From Euphorbia lathyris (lineage: Eukaryota; Streptophyta; Magnoliopsida; Malpighiales; Euphorbiaceae): a DNA stretch of 64,000 nt. The position numbers and the translations under genes were made by a program. Each line of letters opens with the position of its first letter. Position 1 is the stretch's first letter. The DNA is taken from NCBI RefSeq assembly GCF_963576675.1, contig NC_088911.1, positions 89,743,256-89,807,255 on the forward strand. The letters are read 5' to 3'. Shown here one piece after another: positions 1-11,187 of this stretch. Below the pieces are notes generated by a model that searched no databases, was not told the DNA's origin, and saw only the letters and a program-made list of their open reading frames with translations.

Positions 1-1086
1 ACAGAAGAGGGACAACAGATCCTCAAAGAGTTGCATGAAGGCACATGTGGAGCCCATGAGGCGTCTATCTCCCTTTTGAAGAAGTCCAGGTTAGCAGGAT
101 TTTATTGGCCCACAGCGGAACTTGATGCCCAAAAGTTAGTGGAGTCTTGTCATAATTGCCAGGTGCATGCAAATGAATCCCACACAGCTAAACACCTTCA
201 AAGTCCAATCATCGAAGGTAGACCCTTTGCAGTTTGGGGAATTGATATCGGTGGTCCCTTTCCTCCTACCAAAAGACAAAGAAAGTATGTAGTGGTGGCT
301 GTGGATCATTTTACTAAATGGGTAGAGGCCGAAGCTGTCTCCTCTATCAACGCCGAACGAATGGTGGAGTTCGTCAAGGATAATATCATTGGAAGGTACG
401 GGGTTCCCCACATGATTATCACTGACAATGGGACGCAATTCAATTGTGGAGAGTTCAAAACTTTCTGTGAAGAGCTGGGCCTTCAAAACAGGTTCGCCTT
501 TGTTTACTATCCCCAATCTAATGGGATGACCGAGGTTACAAATCGGACGATCGCTAAAGGAATAAAGAAAAGGTTGGGGGAGCATGATAAAAAATGGGCG
601 GATCAGTTAATGAGCGTCCTATGGGCGTACCAAACCACTCCACGAACAGCCACGGGCGAGACACCATTCGCCCTTTCTCACGGCGTGGAAGCTGTAATCC
701 CTGTTGAAATATAGGTCCCTAGTGACAGAGTTGCATTCTATTGCGAGGATGAAAATAGCCGAAGGTTGAAAGAAAGTCTCGATCAAGTGGAGGAGAAAAG
801 AGAGAAGGCGTATGTACGCATGGAAGCCTACAAGCAACGGATCGCAGCTTATCATGATAAAAATGCAAAGCTTGTAAATCTGAATGTTGGAGATCTCATG
901 CTCCGAAAGGCGGATAAAATCCAATCTATGGAAGGAAGAGGAAAGTTGGGGATCACCTAGACAGGTCCATACAGAATAATCACCAAGATTGGATCCGCCA
1001 CGTTTAAAATTCAAGACATGGAGGGGAACACACTGCCACGTACGTGGAACATCCAGAACCTCTGCAAATATTTCACCAGAGAATAG
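1..1086 (+). pseudogene. Ty3/gypsy (Tat/Ogre-like) integrase and pol C-terminus, element 1
   Basis: The 3' end of a Ty3/gypsy pol, truncated by the left edge of the window. The frame shows an H2C2 zinc-binding segment (ending SCHNCQVHA), then an integrase core with D,D-35-E residues in WGIDIGG, TDNGTQF and NGMTEVTNRT, then a basic C-terminal tail ending at a TAA/TAG-type stop at 1084-1086. The integrase would insert the element's cDNA into chromosomes. Two in-frame TAG codons (712-714 and 958-960, the second replacing the W expected before TGPY) break it, so it is not functional as it stands. There is no chromodomain. The antisense ORF downstream and the LTR at 5167 place it in the Tat/Ogre group; that assignment is inferred from motif style and layout, without a tree. 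Confidence 0.9.
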
Positions 1087-1643
1087 AATGTAATCAAGGT
1101 CTTGAGTACTCTTTTTCCTTTAGTAAGTTTTTATCCCATGAGGTTTTTCTTATTAAAGGTTTTAATGAGGCTCACATGTAAGACCCACTCGCTGTAATAA
1201 GGCACATCGCCATTCAATAAAAAGCAACTTTTGTCCTATCAATTCTTTTTTAAGTATTTTCTTGTAGCAATATAAATATTCCAGAATAAAAAAGAAGGGG
1301 GGCCAACAAACGCATTCCCATACATAGGATAATGCTATCATGGCATAAACTACTTTCTCCTCAAAGATAGGAGAACCATCTCAACGGCAGATCTATCTAC
1401 CTCAAAGATAGGAAACATATTGATCCCCGTCAGAGGTAGAGTTAAAACATTTCTCAGACGTGAGATCTTTACACTCTCGTACACTCTTTCCAAAAAAGAG
1501 TCCAAAGTCCTAGTGGCAGATCGATTCACCTCAAAGATAAGAAGCCAATCGATCGCCTAAGGCAGCTTAACTTCCTCTAAAGGAATAAAAGCTCCAAGCC
1601 TTCACAAAGGCTCACACTCTGAGGTATGGCTGGCCACCTACTT
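1087..1643. other. post-pol spacer of gypsy element 1
   Basis: Non-coding DNA between the pol stop and the antisense gene. From 1350 to 1560 it has loosely repeated pieces of the form 'cagatc..ctacctcaaagatagga', at least three diverged copies. No gene is seen here. Confidence 0.6.
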
Positions 1644-3413
1644 CAATTCAATCCTAAAACCTATAGATTTACTTGCTGAAAAACATAAAGCGTAAAGTAA
1701 AGATAAATGGTTATAGCAAGGATTAAAAATTGTACTTAGTTTTACAAAGAACTAAACATCTAAAGGAGCATCCTCCTTAGCATCTTTTACACCACATGTG
1801 CCCTCCAGTGGGGCTTCCTTCTCTACAGAAACAGTACCCTCCTGAGGAATGGTACAATCAGTTATCAGCTCCTCACTCTTATCACCCGCCTTCTGGGACA
1901 CTTCATCAAGGTCCTCTGGTTCAAGATCGACAAGGGGTTTACTCTCTTCGACAGATCCATTCATCACTTTTCGAATGTGATCACGGATGTAATCTTTGAC
2001 GTTTGGAATTTTGCAATACTTAAGGCAAACCTCCACGTCAGGAACCACGTACTCCGGATCGGTAAAATCAATCTCAGGGTGAGCAAGTTGAACATACGCC
2101 ATGATCCACTCGCCATAGTAGTAAGCTCGTTCCCCTGCCAGGATCTCCGTGTCCAGTAAGGCAACCTTCTGCTCTTTAGCATCCGCATCTATCTTCTCCT
2201 TCAATCTAAGGATCTCGGCATCCTTACTCTCATTAAGAGCAACGGCGGAAGCAGCGTTCGCATTGGCAACAATGACCTCTTTCTCTAACATTTCTATGGT
2301 TGCTTTGTCCGCCACTCCTTGAAAGAGATCCGCTTCCATAGCACGCATGCGAGTGTATACCTATCAAGGCAAAAGCCGATTCAAACAAAGGAATAAAAGA
2401 CAAAATCTCCTTAAGGGAGATCACTCTTTCATCAAAAAATGCAAAAAGGGATAGAAGAAACTTAGCGTAAGAAGCTCTGTTTTTCCCATCTAGACATGGG
2501 CTGATCCCGAGATCTTATTCTGGCTCTCCCATTCAATCCTAAAACCTATAGATTTACTTGCTGAAAAACATAAAGCGTAAAGTAAAGATAAATGGTTATA
2601 GCAAGGATTAAAAATTGTACTTAGTTTTACAAAGAACTAAACATCTAAAGGAGCATCCTCCTTAGCATCTTTTACACCAGATGTGCCCTCCAGTGGGGCT
2701 TCCTTCTCTACAGAAACAGTACCCTCCTAAGGAATGGTACAATCAGTTATCAGCTCCTCACTCTTATCACCCGCCTTCTGGGACACTTCATCAAGGTCCT
2801 TTGGTTCAAGATCGGCAAGGGGTTTACTCTCTTCGACAGATCCATTCATCACTTTGCGAATGTGATCACGGATGTAATCTTTGACGTTTGGAATTTTGCG
2901 ATACTTAAAGCAAACCTCCACGTCAGGAACCACGTACTCCGGATCGGTAAAATCAATCTCGGGGTGAGCAAGTTGAACATACGCTATGATCCACTCGCCA
3001 TAGTAGTAAGCTCGTTCCCCTGCCAGGATCTCCGTGTCCAGTAAGGCAGCCTTATGCTCTTTAGCATCTGCATCTATCTTCTCCTTCAATCTAAGGATCT
3101 CGACATCCTTACTCTCATTAAGAGCAACAGCGGAAGCAGCGTTCGCATTGGCAACATCAACCTCTTTCTCTAACCTTTCTATGGTTGCCTTGTCTGCCAC
3201 TCCTTGAAGGAGATCCGCTTCCATAGCACACATGCGAGTGTATACCTATCAAGGCAAAAGCCGATTCAAACAAAGGAATAAAAGTCAAACTCTCCTTAAG
3301 GGAGATCACTCTTTCATCCAAAAATGCAAAAAGGGATAGAAGAAACTTACCGTAAGAAGCTCTGTTTTTCCCATCTGGACATGGGCTGATCCCGAGATCT
3401 TATTCTGGCTCTC
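1644..3413. repeat. 885-bp direct tandem duplication inside the antisense gene
   Basis: Segment 1644-2528 is repeated as 2529-3413 with the same order and few substitutions. The anchor 'actaaacatc' sits at 1751 and again at 2636, giving a period of 885. It duplicates the last exon and the preceding intron of the minus-strand gene. The junction is at about 2528/2529, where 'tggctctc' runs straight into 'ccattcaatcc'. Confidence 0.93.
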
Positions 3414-4867
3414 TTGTACATCACCTAGTTGACCAAGAGCTTCGTCCAAATCATTGATGATGGATTCATTCGTTAACGATCCTTTGTCACCATATTTGGC
3501 GAACCAGTAACCTCCTAAGTCCGGCTTCACCACCTATACAAGCATTAAAAAAGAAGAAAATAAGATCCAAGCAATAGAAGAGAAAATGATAAGATAGACG
3601 CACCTCTTCAAGCCTCGCCATTGGTTTCTCGGCTCTTATGGCATCCGCCAGTAGCTTCCCTCCACTGGTAGACACAGATTTCTTCTTCTTTGGGAGAGGA
3701 GGATCAACTATATCACCAGCAGGACGCTTCTCAGAACTCTTACGGGGATCCGCTACCTGCCCCTTCTTTCGAGCCTCCTCCTCCTTCTGTTTCTTGCGTA
3801 TCTCTACAAGGGCGCGACTGGCCTCAGACAAACCCCTGACAAGGGAACAATAAAATAATCAAGGTTCAAGGAAAAACAAAGTTACCTTCATCAAGTTGTG
3901 TAAACTTCACGTAAGTGATCTTGTCCCCTTCCCGGCGGATCAAGGGAATGCCATTTATCATAAAGTCCAAGGCGTCAGCGTATGTCCAGGCATCCGCCTT
4001 GATACTTTTCAGGAGATCCGCCACTTCCTCATCACTGTCCGTCAATATACGCATGTCTCCAGCCATATGCAAAGGTTTGGCATTCCAAACCGACGGAAAT
4101 CCTAGTGATTCGCCCTCTCTTATCTTTACAAAGAAAAATCTTTCGTCCCAAAGATGGACATTTGACATCTTACCGCAGCAGGGTGAATAAGTTTTGAATT
4201 TAGCGAAAGTGAGAAAAGATTCGGCCTTTCGCTTCGTCGGTTTGTGAAGAGACCGAAAAACACGAGGGTTACAAACTACCCCTAAGTTTGAAACTAAATA
4301 AAAATCCAGAGCTAGATCTAACCAACCATTCGGATGCAGCTGGCAGACAGTGATTCCAAAGTATGCCAAGATGTCCACCATCATCTTAGGAAGAGGAAGT
4401 CGGAACCCTCTTTCTACATGACAACTGTACACAGACAAATATCCACTTGGCGGACAGGCGGGTCGCTGATGAGCGGCCGCCAATTCAGTTTCATAATTCT
4501 TAATCCATGGATAGCGATCCGCCAGATTCGCTAGATCCTCGGCGCTCATACGAGATGGAGTGGACTCCGCACGTGGCGCCTTTTTCCTAGACGGGGCTGA
4601 AGAAGAAGCCTCCATCCCAGAAAACTGCCTAAAATCTATTGCCGGAGCAATGCGAGAAATGGCGACGGGAAGGTTCTGAGTCCTACTTAAACGAGTTCTA
4701 TAGTTACTACACACCGAGTTACACAACTCGGCTAGGTCGCAACTTGGAGTACCTTCGGAAGAATCAGAATTTTTCGAAGAAGTAGTCCAGCTAATTACAG
4801 TTTCAGAGGAAGTGGTCAAATTAAAGAGTTCGAAGGTAGAGTCAGAAGAAGAAGAACTCCTAAACAT
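1752..4867 (-). pseudogene. antisense spliced ORF of gypsy element 1 ('putative gypsy type transposon' family)
   Basis: A gene on the strand opposite to pol, between pol and the 3' LTR, as known for Tat-lineage elements such as Grande and Retand. Exon 1 (4867-3886) encodes about 327 aa: a Ser-rich start, then a domain resembling the Pfam family 'putative gypsy type transposon' (PF04195), with the stretches RYPWIKNYE, GFRLPLPKMM and HPNGWLDLALDFY. Exon 2 (about 3835-3604) is Lys/Glu-rich with PKKKK, a likely nuclear signal. Exon 3 is 3533-3351 and exon 4 is 3245-2727. Donors and acceptors are GT-AG. Exon 1/exon 2 phases differ by one base, so there is either a one-base indel or another splice site. 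The duplicated exon copy (2348-1752) reads about 30 residues further than the 3245-2727 copy, which has a premature stop after DCTIP. Function unknown. The family assignment is from memory of motif style. Confidence 0.75.
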
Positions 4868-5166
4868 TCAAAAAACAGAGCGAAAGGATTCACTTACATG
4901 AGAGTCAAAGGCTTTGAGGATTCTGGACTCCAGAGAAAGCTCTGTAAAAAGCTCAAAGGAAGACGAAAGAGAAAGACGCAAATGAAGAAGAAAGAGAAAA
5001 GGGAGAGGGAAGAAGGTGTTTTCTCTTCCCTCGAGCAGCGCGCCTATGACACCTGTCACCCAACGAATGGCATTGAACAGAGTGGCCATCAATGCGAATC
5101 ATCATGACGGCGTGCGAAGAAGCTCAAAAGCCCTAAAGGACTTTAAAGGAACTTTAGGGGGGCTTC
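4868..5166. other. 5' flank of antisense gene and polypurine tract of gypsy element 1
   Basis: A purine-rich stretch (4930-5030) upstream of the antisense start codon, then the sequence 'aaaggaactttagggggg' ending next to the TG of the LTR at 5167. The last part fits a polypurine tract, the primer site for plus-strand DNA. No separate gene is seen. Confidence 0.55.
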
Positions 5167-5671
5167 TGATAACATCAGGATATTATCCAAAGGATCAAAG
5201 GGGATATTTACCCAAACGACCGCGTATTGAACCGGTCAAAGAAGGCCATGGCGTATCAAGCAAAGACATCCGATGGGCGGATCACCGAGACTCCGCCACA
5301 CGAGATCCGTAGTCAAACCTACATTAGATCCGCCATCACCCTTCGATCCGCCAGCTGAACAGCTGAGCCGATTCCTCAATAAAGGCAATTAATGAGCTAT
5401 TAATAAGCTAACGGACATACTTAAAGGAAACCAGTAACCGCCATTAATGAAGCATTAATGGAGACTTTCTAATTACTAAGGGTTACAACTTCATGACTAT
5501 ATATAGCTTGCATCTCAAGCTATCAAGGTACACATTCTCACAATCCTAGAAACCCTACTTTGTCAATTCAGTCTATTCCTCCATACTCTATACTGACTTT
5601 GGCATCGGAGCTTCCCCCCGTCGAACCTAATGACGCCCCCACAGGGACGGAAGCTAATCGGAAATTCTCCA
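5167..5671 (+). repeat. 3' LTR of gypsy element 1
   Basis: It starts TGATAACATC right after the polypurine tract, has a TATA-like box 'ctatatatag' at about 5497-5506, and contains the stretch 'tgactttggcatcggag' that is common near the end of Tat-type LTRs. The right end is uncertain: TG...CA endings are possible at 5643 or 5671, because the next recognisable sequence is copia reverse transcriptase. Confidence 0.65.
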
Positions 5672-6520
5672 CTAGTCACCAGAGATAGATCAAGAAGACT
5701 GCTTGGTCTTTCACAGGCTACATACATCGAAAAGGTGCTAAAGTGGTTTAGCATGCTTGAATCGAAACGAGGTAACTTACACCATGGTACATGGAGTAAA
5801 GTTAAACAATCATCAATGTCCTAAAACTGAAGATGATAAGAAGCGCATGGCTGTAATCCCGTACGCCAGCGCAATCGGTTCGATTATGTATGATACGTAG
5901 CGTTCGCGTTAAGTATAACAAGTCGTTATCAAGGTAATATGGGAGACGAGCACTAGAATGCCGTCAAGAACATTCTTAAGTACTTGAGAAGGACTAAAGA
6001 CATGTTCCTAGTGTACAGAGAAGGGGATCTGAAAATAGAAGGATTTTCAAATGCAAGTCATCTCACAAATGAGAACGATTTTAAATCCCAATCAGGATAC
6101 CTGTTTATCTTGAATGGGGGCGCGATCAGCTGGAAGAGTTCCAAGCAAGGAAGCGCAGCTTTCTCTACGACCGAGTCAGAGTATATCGCTGCTGCGGAAG
6201 CAGCAAAGGAAGCGGTTTGGATTAAGAAGTTCATTACTGAACTTGGTGTGGTGCCTGACATTGTAAATCCCATTACATTGTACTGTGATAACAATGGAGC
6301 CATTGCGCAACCAAAGGAACCACGGTCTCATAATGCATCCAAGAATTACCTGAAGCGATACCACATTGTAAGAGAAATTGTGGCAAGAGGAGATGTGAGA
6401 ATAGAAAGAGTGCCTACTAAGGACAACGTTGCAGATCCGTTGACAAAGCCCTTAACCCAGAAAGTACATGATCGTCATCTTAATTCTACTGCGATAAGTT
6501 GTAAAAACAATTGGCTTTAG
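5672..6520 (+). pseudogene. Ty1/copia RT C-terminus and RNase H, element A
   Basis: Degenerate copia pol. The RT tail shows LLGLSQATYIEKVLKWFSM, then a frameshift, then IPYASAIGSIMY. The RNase H domain is open at 5984-6520, with KSQSGYLFILNGGAISWKSS, TESEYIAAAEAAKEAVW, YCDNNGAIA and DNVADPLTKPL. The first catalytic position reads GFSNAS where copia RNase H normally has D (S-D-A-S), so the enzyme would be inactive. The 5' half (gag, protease, integrase, most of RT) is missing because gypsy element 1 abuts it. The 3' LTR follows 14 bases after the stop. Confidence 0.88.
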
Positions 6521-6534
6521 TCCAAGTGGGAGTA

Positions 6535-8276
6535 TGTTGGGGTTTAGTGTCCTATAGACAATTGTTCTAGGATACAAACTTAATGTAAATGAAGTGTTCT
6601 TTATATCGTTTGTTTTAATGAGATATGGTTTCATAACTATATAAAGGCAATCCCTTTTTAAGAACTAAATAAAGTCTAATAAAAGGAAATCCATAAGTTT
6701 GTTTAAAGTGATTATAAAGTGTTCATACAAGCATGAAGTGAGACGAAACTTTATAATAAACTAATAAACTTAAAACCACCCGAAGTCAAGTAATATGTTT
6801 AGGATTGGCATATCACTGCTGAGACTTGCATGTAACAATGTCTTTTGTCGAGACAGAAAGCTGATCTCATAAGCTTCATATATACAGATATCTGGACAGT
6901 TACATGGATCCAATGAAAAGAAGTTCATTAGGATTGGGGACCCGACTTGAGATAACAGGATGGGTAGATTCATCCTTGTCACCTGTTCATCTCATTGGTA
7001 TTAATAGGTATAAGTAATCCTCAGACTCAAAGGAATGTTAATTGGTGATTCTGGATTACGGAATGTGATGCTTTGATCCTGTAATTATACATTGGATTGA
7101 GCATTTATCACTCCCGATGAATGGGAGATACGTCCATGGATCGCTTGTGGAAGACTCGACTCTAAATCCTTGCAAGGTGATAGCTTAAGACTTGAAATAC
7201 AGATTTCACTTAACCTATCTAATTAGAGTTGACTCGGCCTGTACAAGTAAAACGAACGTCTCGCTATATGTGACTTGACATTATCCATAGTCATAAGATT
7301 CATTTCAAGGATGTAGTTGATAAAGGATCGAATTATACTGTAACTAATACGGAAAGGTTAACAACAGAATCAACCTGTCTTCTTATAGCTCTGGGGGAAT
7401 GTTTCAGATTTGCTAATCACATTTCGCGTACTCATTCCGTTATGCAAAGATTAAATATAATTCTGTGAAAATTAATTTAATAGTTGCATACGGCTAGAAG
7501 CAATAAGAACCTAATGGGTCACACATAAGACTTGGAGCCCAAAAGAGGAACATATGTTAATTAATTAATGGAAGCCCAACTGAGTCCACTAAGGCCCAGT
7601 ATATAGGGGGGCGATTTTCATGTATGAAAATACATGAATAATTTAATTTGTTTTAACAATTCTAATTAGATTATGATTGTGAATTAAATTAATAAAAGGA
7701 TAAATAAATTAGGAGGTTTAATGAGATTAAAATTACTCCTATTATTATCCTATAAGGTTATTATTATCTTTATATTTAGATATTAATAGATAATAAATAA
7801 GAATTATATTCCGAATTAAATTCTTATTCAGTAACGTAATTCTATCTAACTAGGGTTTAGATACAAGAGAATATAAATACCCCCTATATGTGTGATTTTC
7901 GAAACACACTAAAGCAATCAAGAGAGAGAATTTCGACCCCCCTAGACGAGGACGAAATAATCCACCGCTTCCTACCGATTCAATTGATTTCATCTCTTTC
8001 TGTTTATCCTTGATCTTGTGTTGATTTATTAGAGACAATCTATACTTGATTGTTTTCACGGTTGATCATTAACTTGATTTGGGTTGTGTTTTGTTTTGTG
8101 CTCGTGAACTCAGAGTAAGAGTTGAGGGCACTTCGCTTGCAACGGTAGATAGTTCGTCAAAAGGTATTTCCTTCTATCCCTCTTTATATGAAATAACGAT
8201 TAACGGATCTTGGGTTAATGGAAAAAGGTTAAAATTTTTATATTTCCGCTGTCATACGTTAGCCTTATTTCCAACA
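6535..8276 (+). repeat. 3' LTR of copia element A (1742 bp)
   Basis: The LTR begins TGTTGG just after the purine tract 'aagtgggag' and ends CCAACA at 8271-8276, a perfect 6-bp terminal inverted repeat. It holds a TATA box 'tataaata' at about 7872-7879 and long AT-rich stretches. The next base starts minus-strand copia integrase sequence, so the right LTR border is sharp. Confidence 0.87.
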
Positions 8277-10245
8277 AATAGGTCCCCAAACATCCACATG
8301 CACTAGATTAAAACAATTTTCAGAAAAAGTTTCACTAGTAGGAAAAGGTAATCTGTTCTGTTTAGCTAAAGGAAAAACAGAGCAAGTAATATTATCACAA
8401 TGTTCAATACTATTAAATTGAAGACATAAGTGTTTCAGTCTAGTATGAGCTAAATGTCCCAATCTAAAATGCCATAAAGGAAAAACACAAGTGTTTACAT
8501 CATTTGCCTTGTGAACATTATTTATATATGTATTAGTAAAATCAGATTGATGTTTGCTAATATCTTGCTTGAGAACATACAACCCATCACGCATCTTAGC
8601 TATACCAGTCAACTTCAGAGTCAAATTGTCCTTTAAAAGACAACTATCGTGGGTAAACAATACCTCACAAATTAAAGCTAAATTAAAGCTAAATTCATGT
8701 CTTTCATTAGCTTACTAATAGAAACTAAATTAAAGCTAAATTCAGGAATAAACAACACATTCTTAATACAAATATCATCAACCAAAATGAACCGATCATA
8801 TCTTGTTCACAATAACAAATGTTCTATTAGGCATAGAAACTTTAATGTCAGGAACGTTAATGACATTAAAAAGTAAATTTACATCTGTTGCAACATGGTC
8901 AGTTGCTCCCGAGTCAATAATCCACTCTACATATCTATTTCTAACACAATTCATCATAATATTAGAAGTATGAGCAAACATACATGTATGAACAACATTT
9001 TAAAAATCAGATTCCAATGTAAGTCCTTATTGTCCTATTTTCTACACCACTGAAGTATAAGCTTATGTTGTAGTAAAAACATTGATGCTTGATTTCAATG
9101 GATGAGATGCATGTGTTACATGAGTGCTTTAATATCTGCCATGTCTCAAAGAGATGAAGCACATTCATTAGAGATCCAAATTTCTTAGCTGGAATTGTTA
9201 CATTACCTTATTGTTCCTCATTCTCAGAGTCAGCAACTTCAATAACAACATTAGCTACCACCTTCTTCTTACTACCCTTAAAGTTGGTAGGATAGCCATG
9301 TTTCTTGTAGCATTGGTTCACAATATGCCACTCCTTCCCATAATAACTACACTTCTTGACATTTCCTCCCTTTTTAAAGTTGTTATTACTCTTATTCTGT
9401 TGATTTCCTTGCACAAAATTAACATTATTACCTGAGTTTCCCCCCTGCCATAGTACTACCTAAAGATCCTAACAGGCTCATATCAATTCCCTCATGAATT
9501 TGTCTTTTATGTTACACCACCATATTAAGGATCTTTTCAATTTCCGGTAAGGGGTCCATCATTAAAACTTGAGTTTTAATTATGTTAAAATTGCCATTGA
9601 GACCTTTGAGAAACTTAATGACACAAACTTGAGTTTGCCGTTCTCTAACATTCTTAATAGCATTACAAGTGGTAGCACCAGTTGGCACACACATACAATT
9701 CAAAATAGGTCAAAAATTGATGAGTTCTTCCCAAATCACTTGCAACTTAGTAAAATAATCTGTGACAGACATGTCACCTTAATTTAGAGAAGAATAGTAA
9801 AATAATCTGTGACAGACATATCACCTTAATTTAGAGAAGATAACTCATCTTGCAATTCTGCTATTCGAAGATAATCTGATTGAGAAAAGCGATCTTTCAA
9901 ATTTTGCCAAACCTAAAAATCAGTCTCAAACCAAGTAATACTCTGTGAAATTGACATATAAACCGAATGATTTTTCCATGACAAAACCAATTGGTTACAC
10001 TTATTCTAAGCCAATTTATTCACCTCTTCAATATCATCCTGTAAACAAGACCCGTCGATAAATTTGATCTTGTTCTTTGCCATTAGAGAGCGTTTGAATG
10101 CTCTGGCCCAAGAGTGATAATCTTCATTCCCCGTCAGTTTTTATGAAACCAAAGATAAATTGGTATTCTCACTAGGATGGATGTAATAGACACTAGCTGG
10201 ATTTGAAGGTTGGTCTATCACAATAGTAAGAATAGGATTTGACAT
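8277..10245 (-). pseudogene. Ty1/copia gag-protease-integrase N-terminus, element B
   Basis: Read on the minus strand from an ATG at 10245. Gag comes first (MSNPILTIV..., LTGNEDYHSWARAFKRSL, a later segment VIKFLKGLNGNFNIIKTQ), then a zinc knuckle (CSYYGKEWHIVNQCYKKHGYP), the protease motif DSGATDH (about 8920), the GAG-pre-integrase domain (WHFRLGHLAHTRLKHL), and the start of the integrase core (VHVDVWGPI), which is cut off exactly where the LTR of element A ends. The zinc knuckle's second Cys is Tyr. Several in-frame stops and frameshifts show it is dead. The rest of pol is not in the window. Confidence 0.87.
9749..9842. repeat. 47-bp tandem duplication in copia B gag
   Basis: The block starting 'agtaaaataatctgtgacag' occurs at 9749 and again at 9796 with one G/A difference. 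It disrupts the gag frame. Confidence 0.9.
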
Positions 10246-10527
10246 TTTGAAGTGAATCGAAGAACTTACAATCTAACACAAAGATTAAGGCTCAAAACAA
10301 AGAGAGAAGATCCGATCGATAGTAAGATCTGATCGATAGTATAACAATCTCACAAAAAATTGTATCGCAATTGCACAAAAAATGTATCCCAGTCGCACAA
10401 TTTTTTTTGACTTAATAAGAAAATCAGATAAAAAAGAAGAAATTTATCTAACACAAAGATTAAATACAGACTTTAATGGAAAAGAAGAAATCAAACCAGA
10501 TAAGAATGTTGCGAAAGATGTTTATAA

Positions 10528-10539
10528 GCTCTGATACCA
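10528..10539 (-). promoter_or_regulatory. primer binding site of copia element B
   Basis: On the minus strand this reads TGGTATCAGAGC, the sequence complementary to the 3' end of initiator Met-tRNA that primes most plant copia elements. It lies between the gag leader and the candidate LTR. Confidence 0.88.
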
Positions 10540-10540
10540 T

Positions 10541-10750
10541 ATAGAAAAATGAAGAACTGAAATCTAATTGAATCGATACAAGAAAAATACAGAGAGTTTC
10601 CAAAAAGTAAAGAAGAAGAAGGGGTACATGTAACATATATAGCTACATATGTTACGGTTACAAGGAAGAAAGAATTACAGAAATAGTACCTACATATATA
10701 CAAAAAATACTAACTACCCTTATATCTAAATAATTATAGACTAATTAATT
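10541..10750 (-). repeat. probable 5' LTR of copia element B
   Basis: About 210 bp immediately upstream (in minus orientation) of the primer binding site, followed by unrelated DNA. Neither end shows a clean TG...CA, and no second LTR is present for comparison. The borders are estimates. Confidence 0.5.
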
Positions 10751-10951
10751 CAATATCTTGGAGATTTTTTTATTATTGACATTCCACAACCTCCTGCTTG
10801 GTTTGTCTATGTTCATTGGGTGCCTCCGCCGCCCACATGGACCAAATTTAACACAAACAGAGCTTCTTTTGGGGATCTTTTCTTCTCTTTTAATAAAATT
10901 GGTTCTTTGGTGTTGGATGAGCCTCAATCTAGTTAGGATGAGTTTATTGAG

Positions 10952-11187
10952 ACTAATAGACTGTTTGGTTTATCTACTGTTTGTTGTTGTTATTTGCTGT
11001 TGCGGTTGGCTGTTTGCTGTTGGAAAAAACTGCTTTTCCAAAAAGCAGAGATTCCTTGCTTTTGTAAAATGATATTGTTCAAGTGTAAAGTTCAAACAGT
11101 ATGTCACTAATCAAATACCTAAAACTCTCCATTTTGAAGTGAAAAGACAAATATGAGCATGAAAAGGAGCAACCAAACACCATCTAA
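10952..11187 (+). mobile_element. MITE family A copy 1
   Basis: The block 'gtttggtttatctactgtttgttg...gaaaaaactgcttttccaaaaagcagagattcc...gagcaaccaaacacc' matches the reverse complement of 20086-20403 and is close to 20516-20742 and 23752-23950. It is a non-autonomous element with ends of the form GTTTGKTTTAYCT / ACCAAACACC. No transposase is present. Confidence 0.75.
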
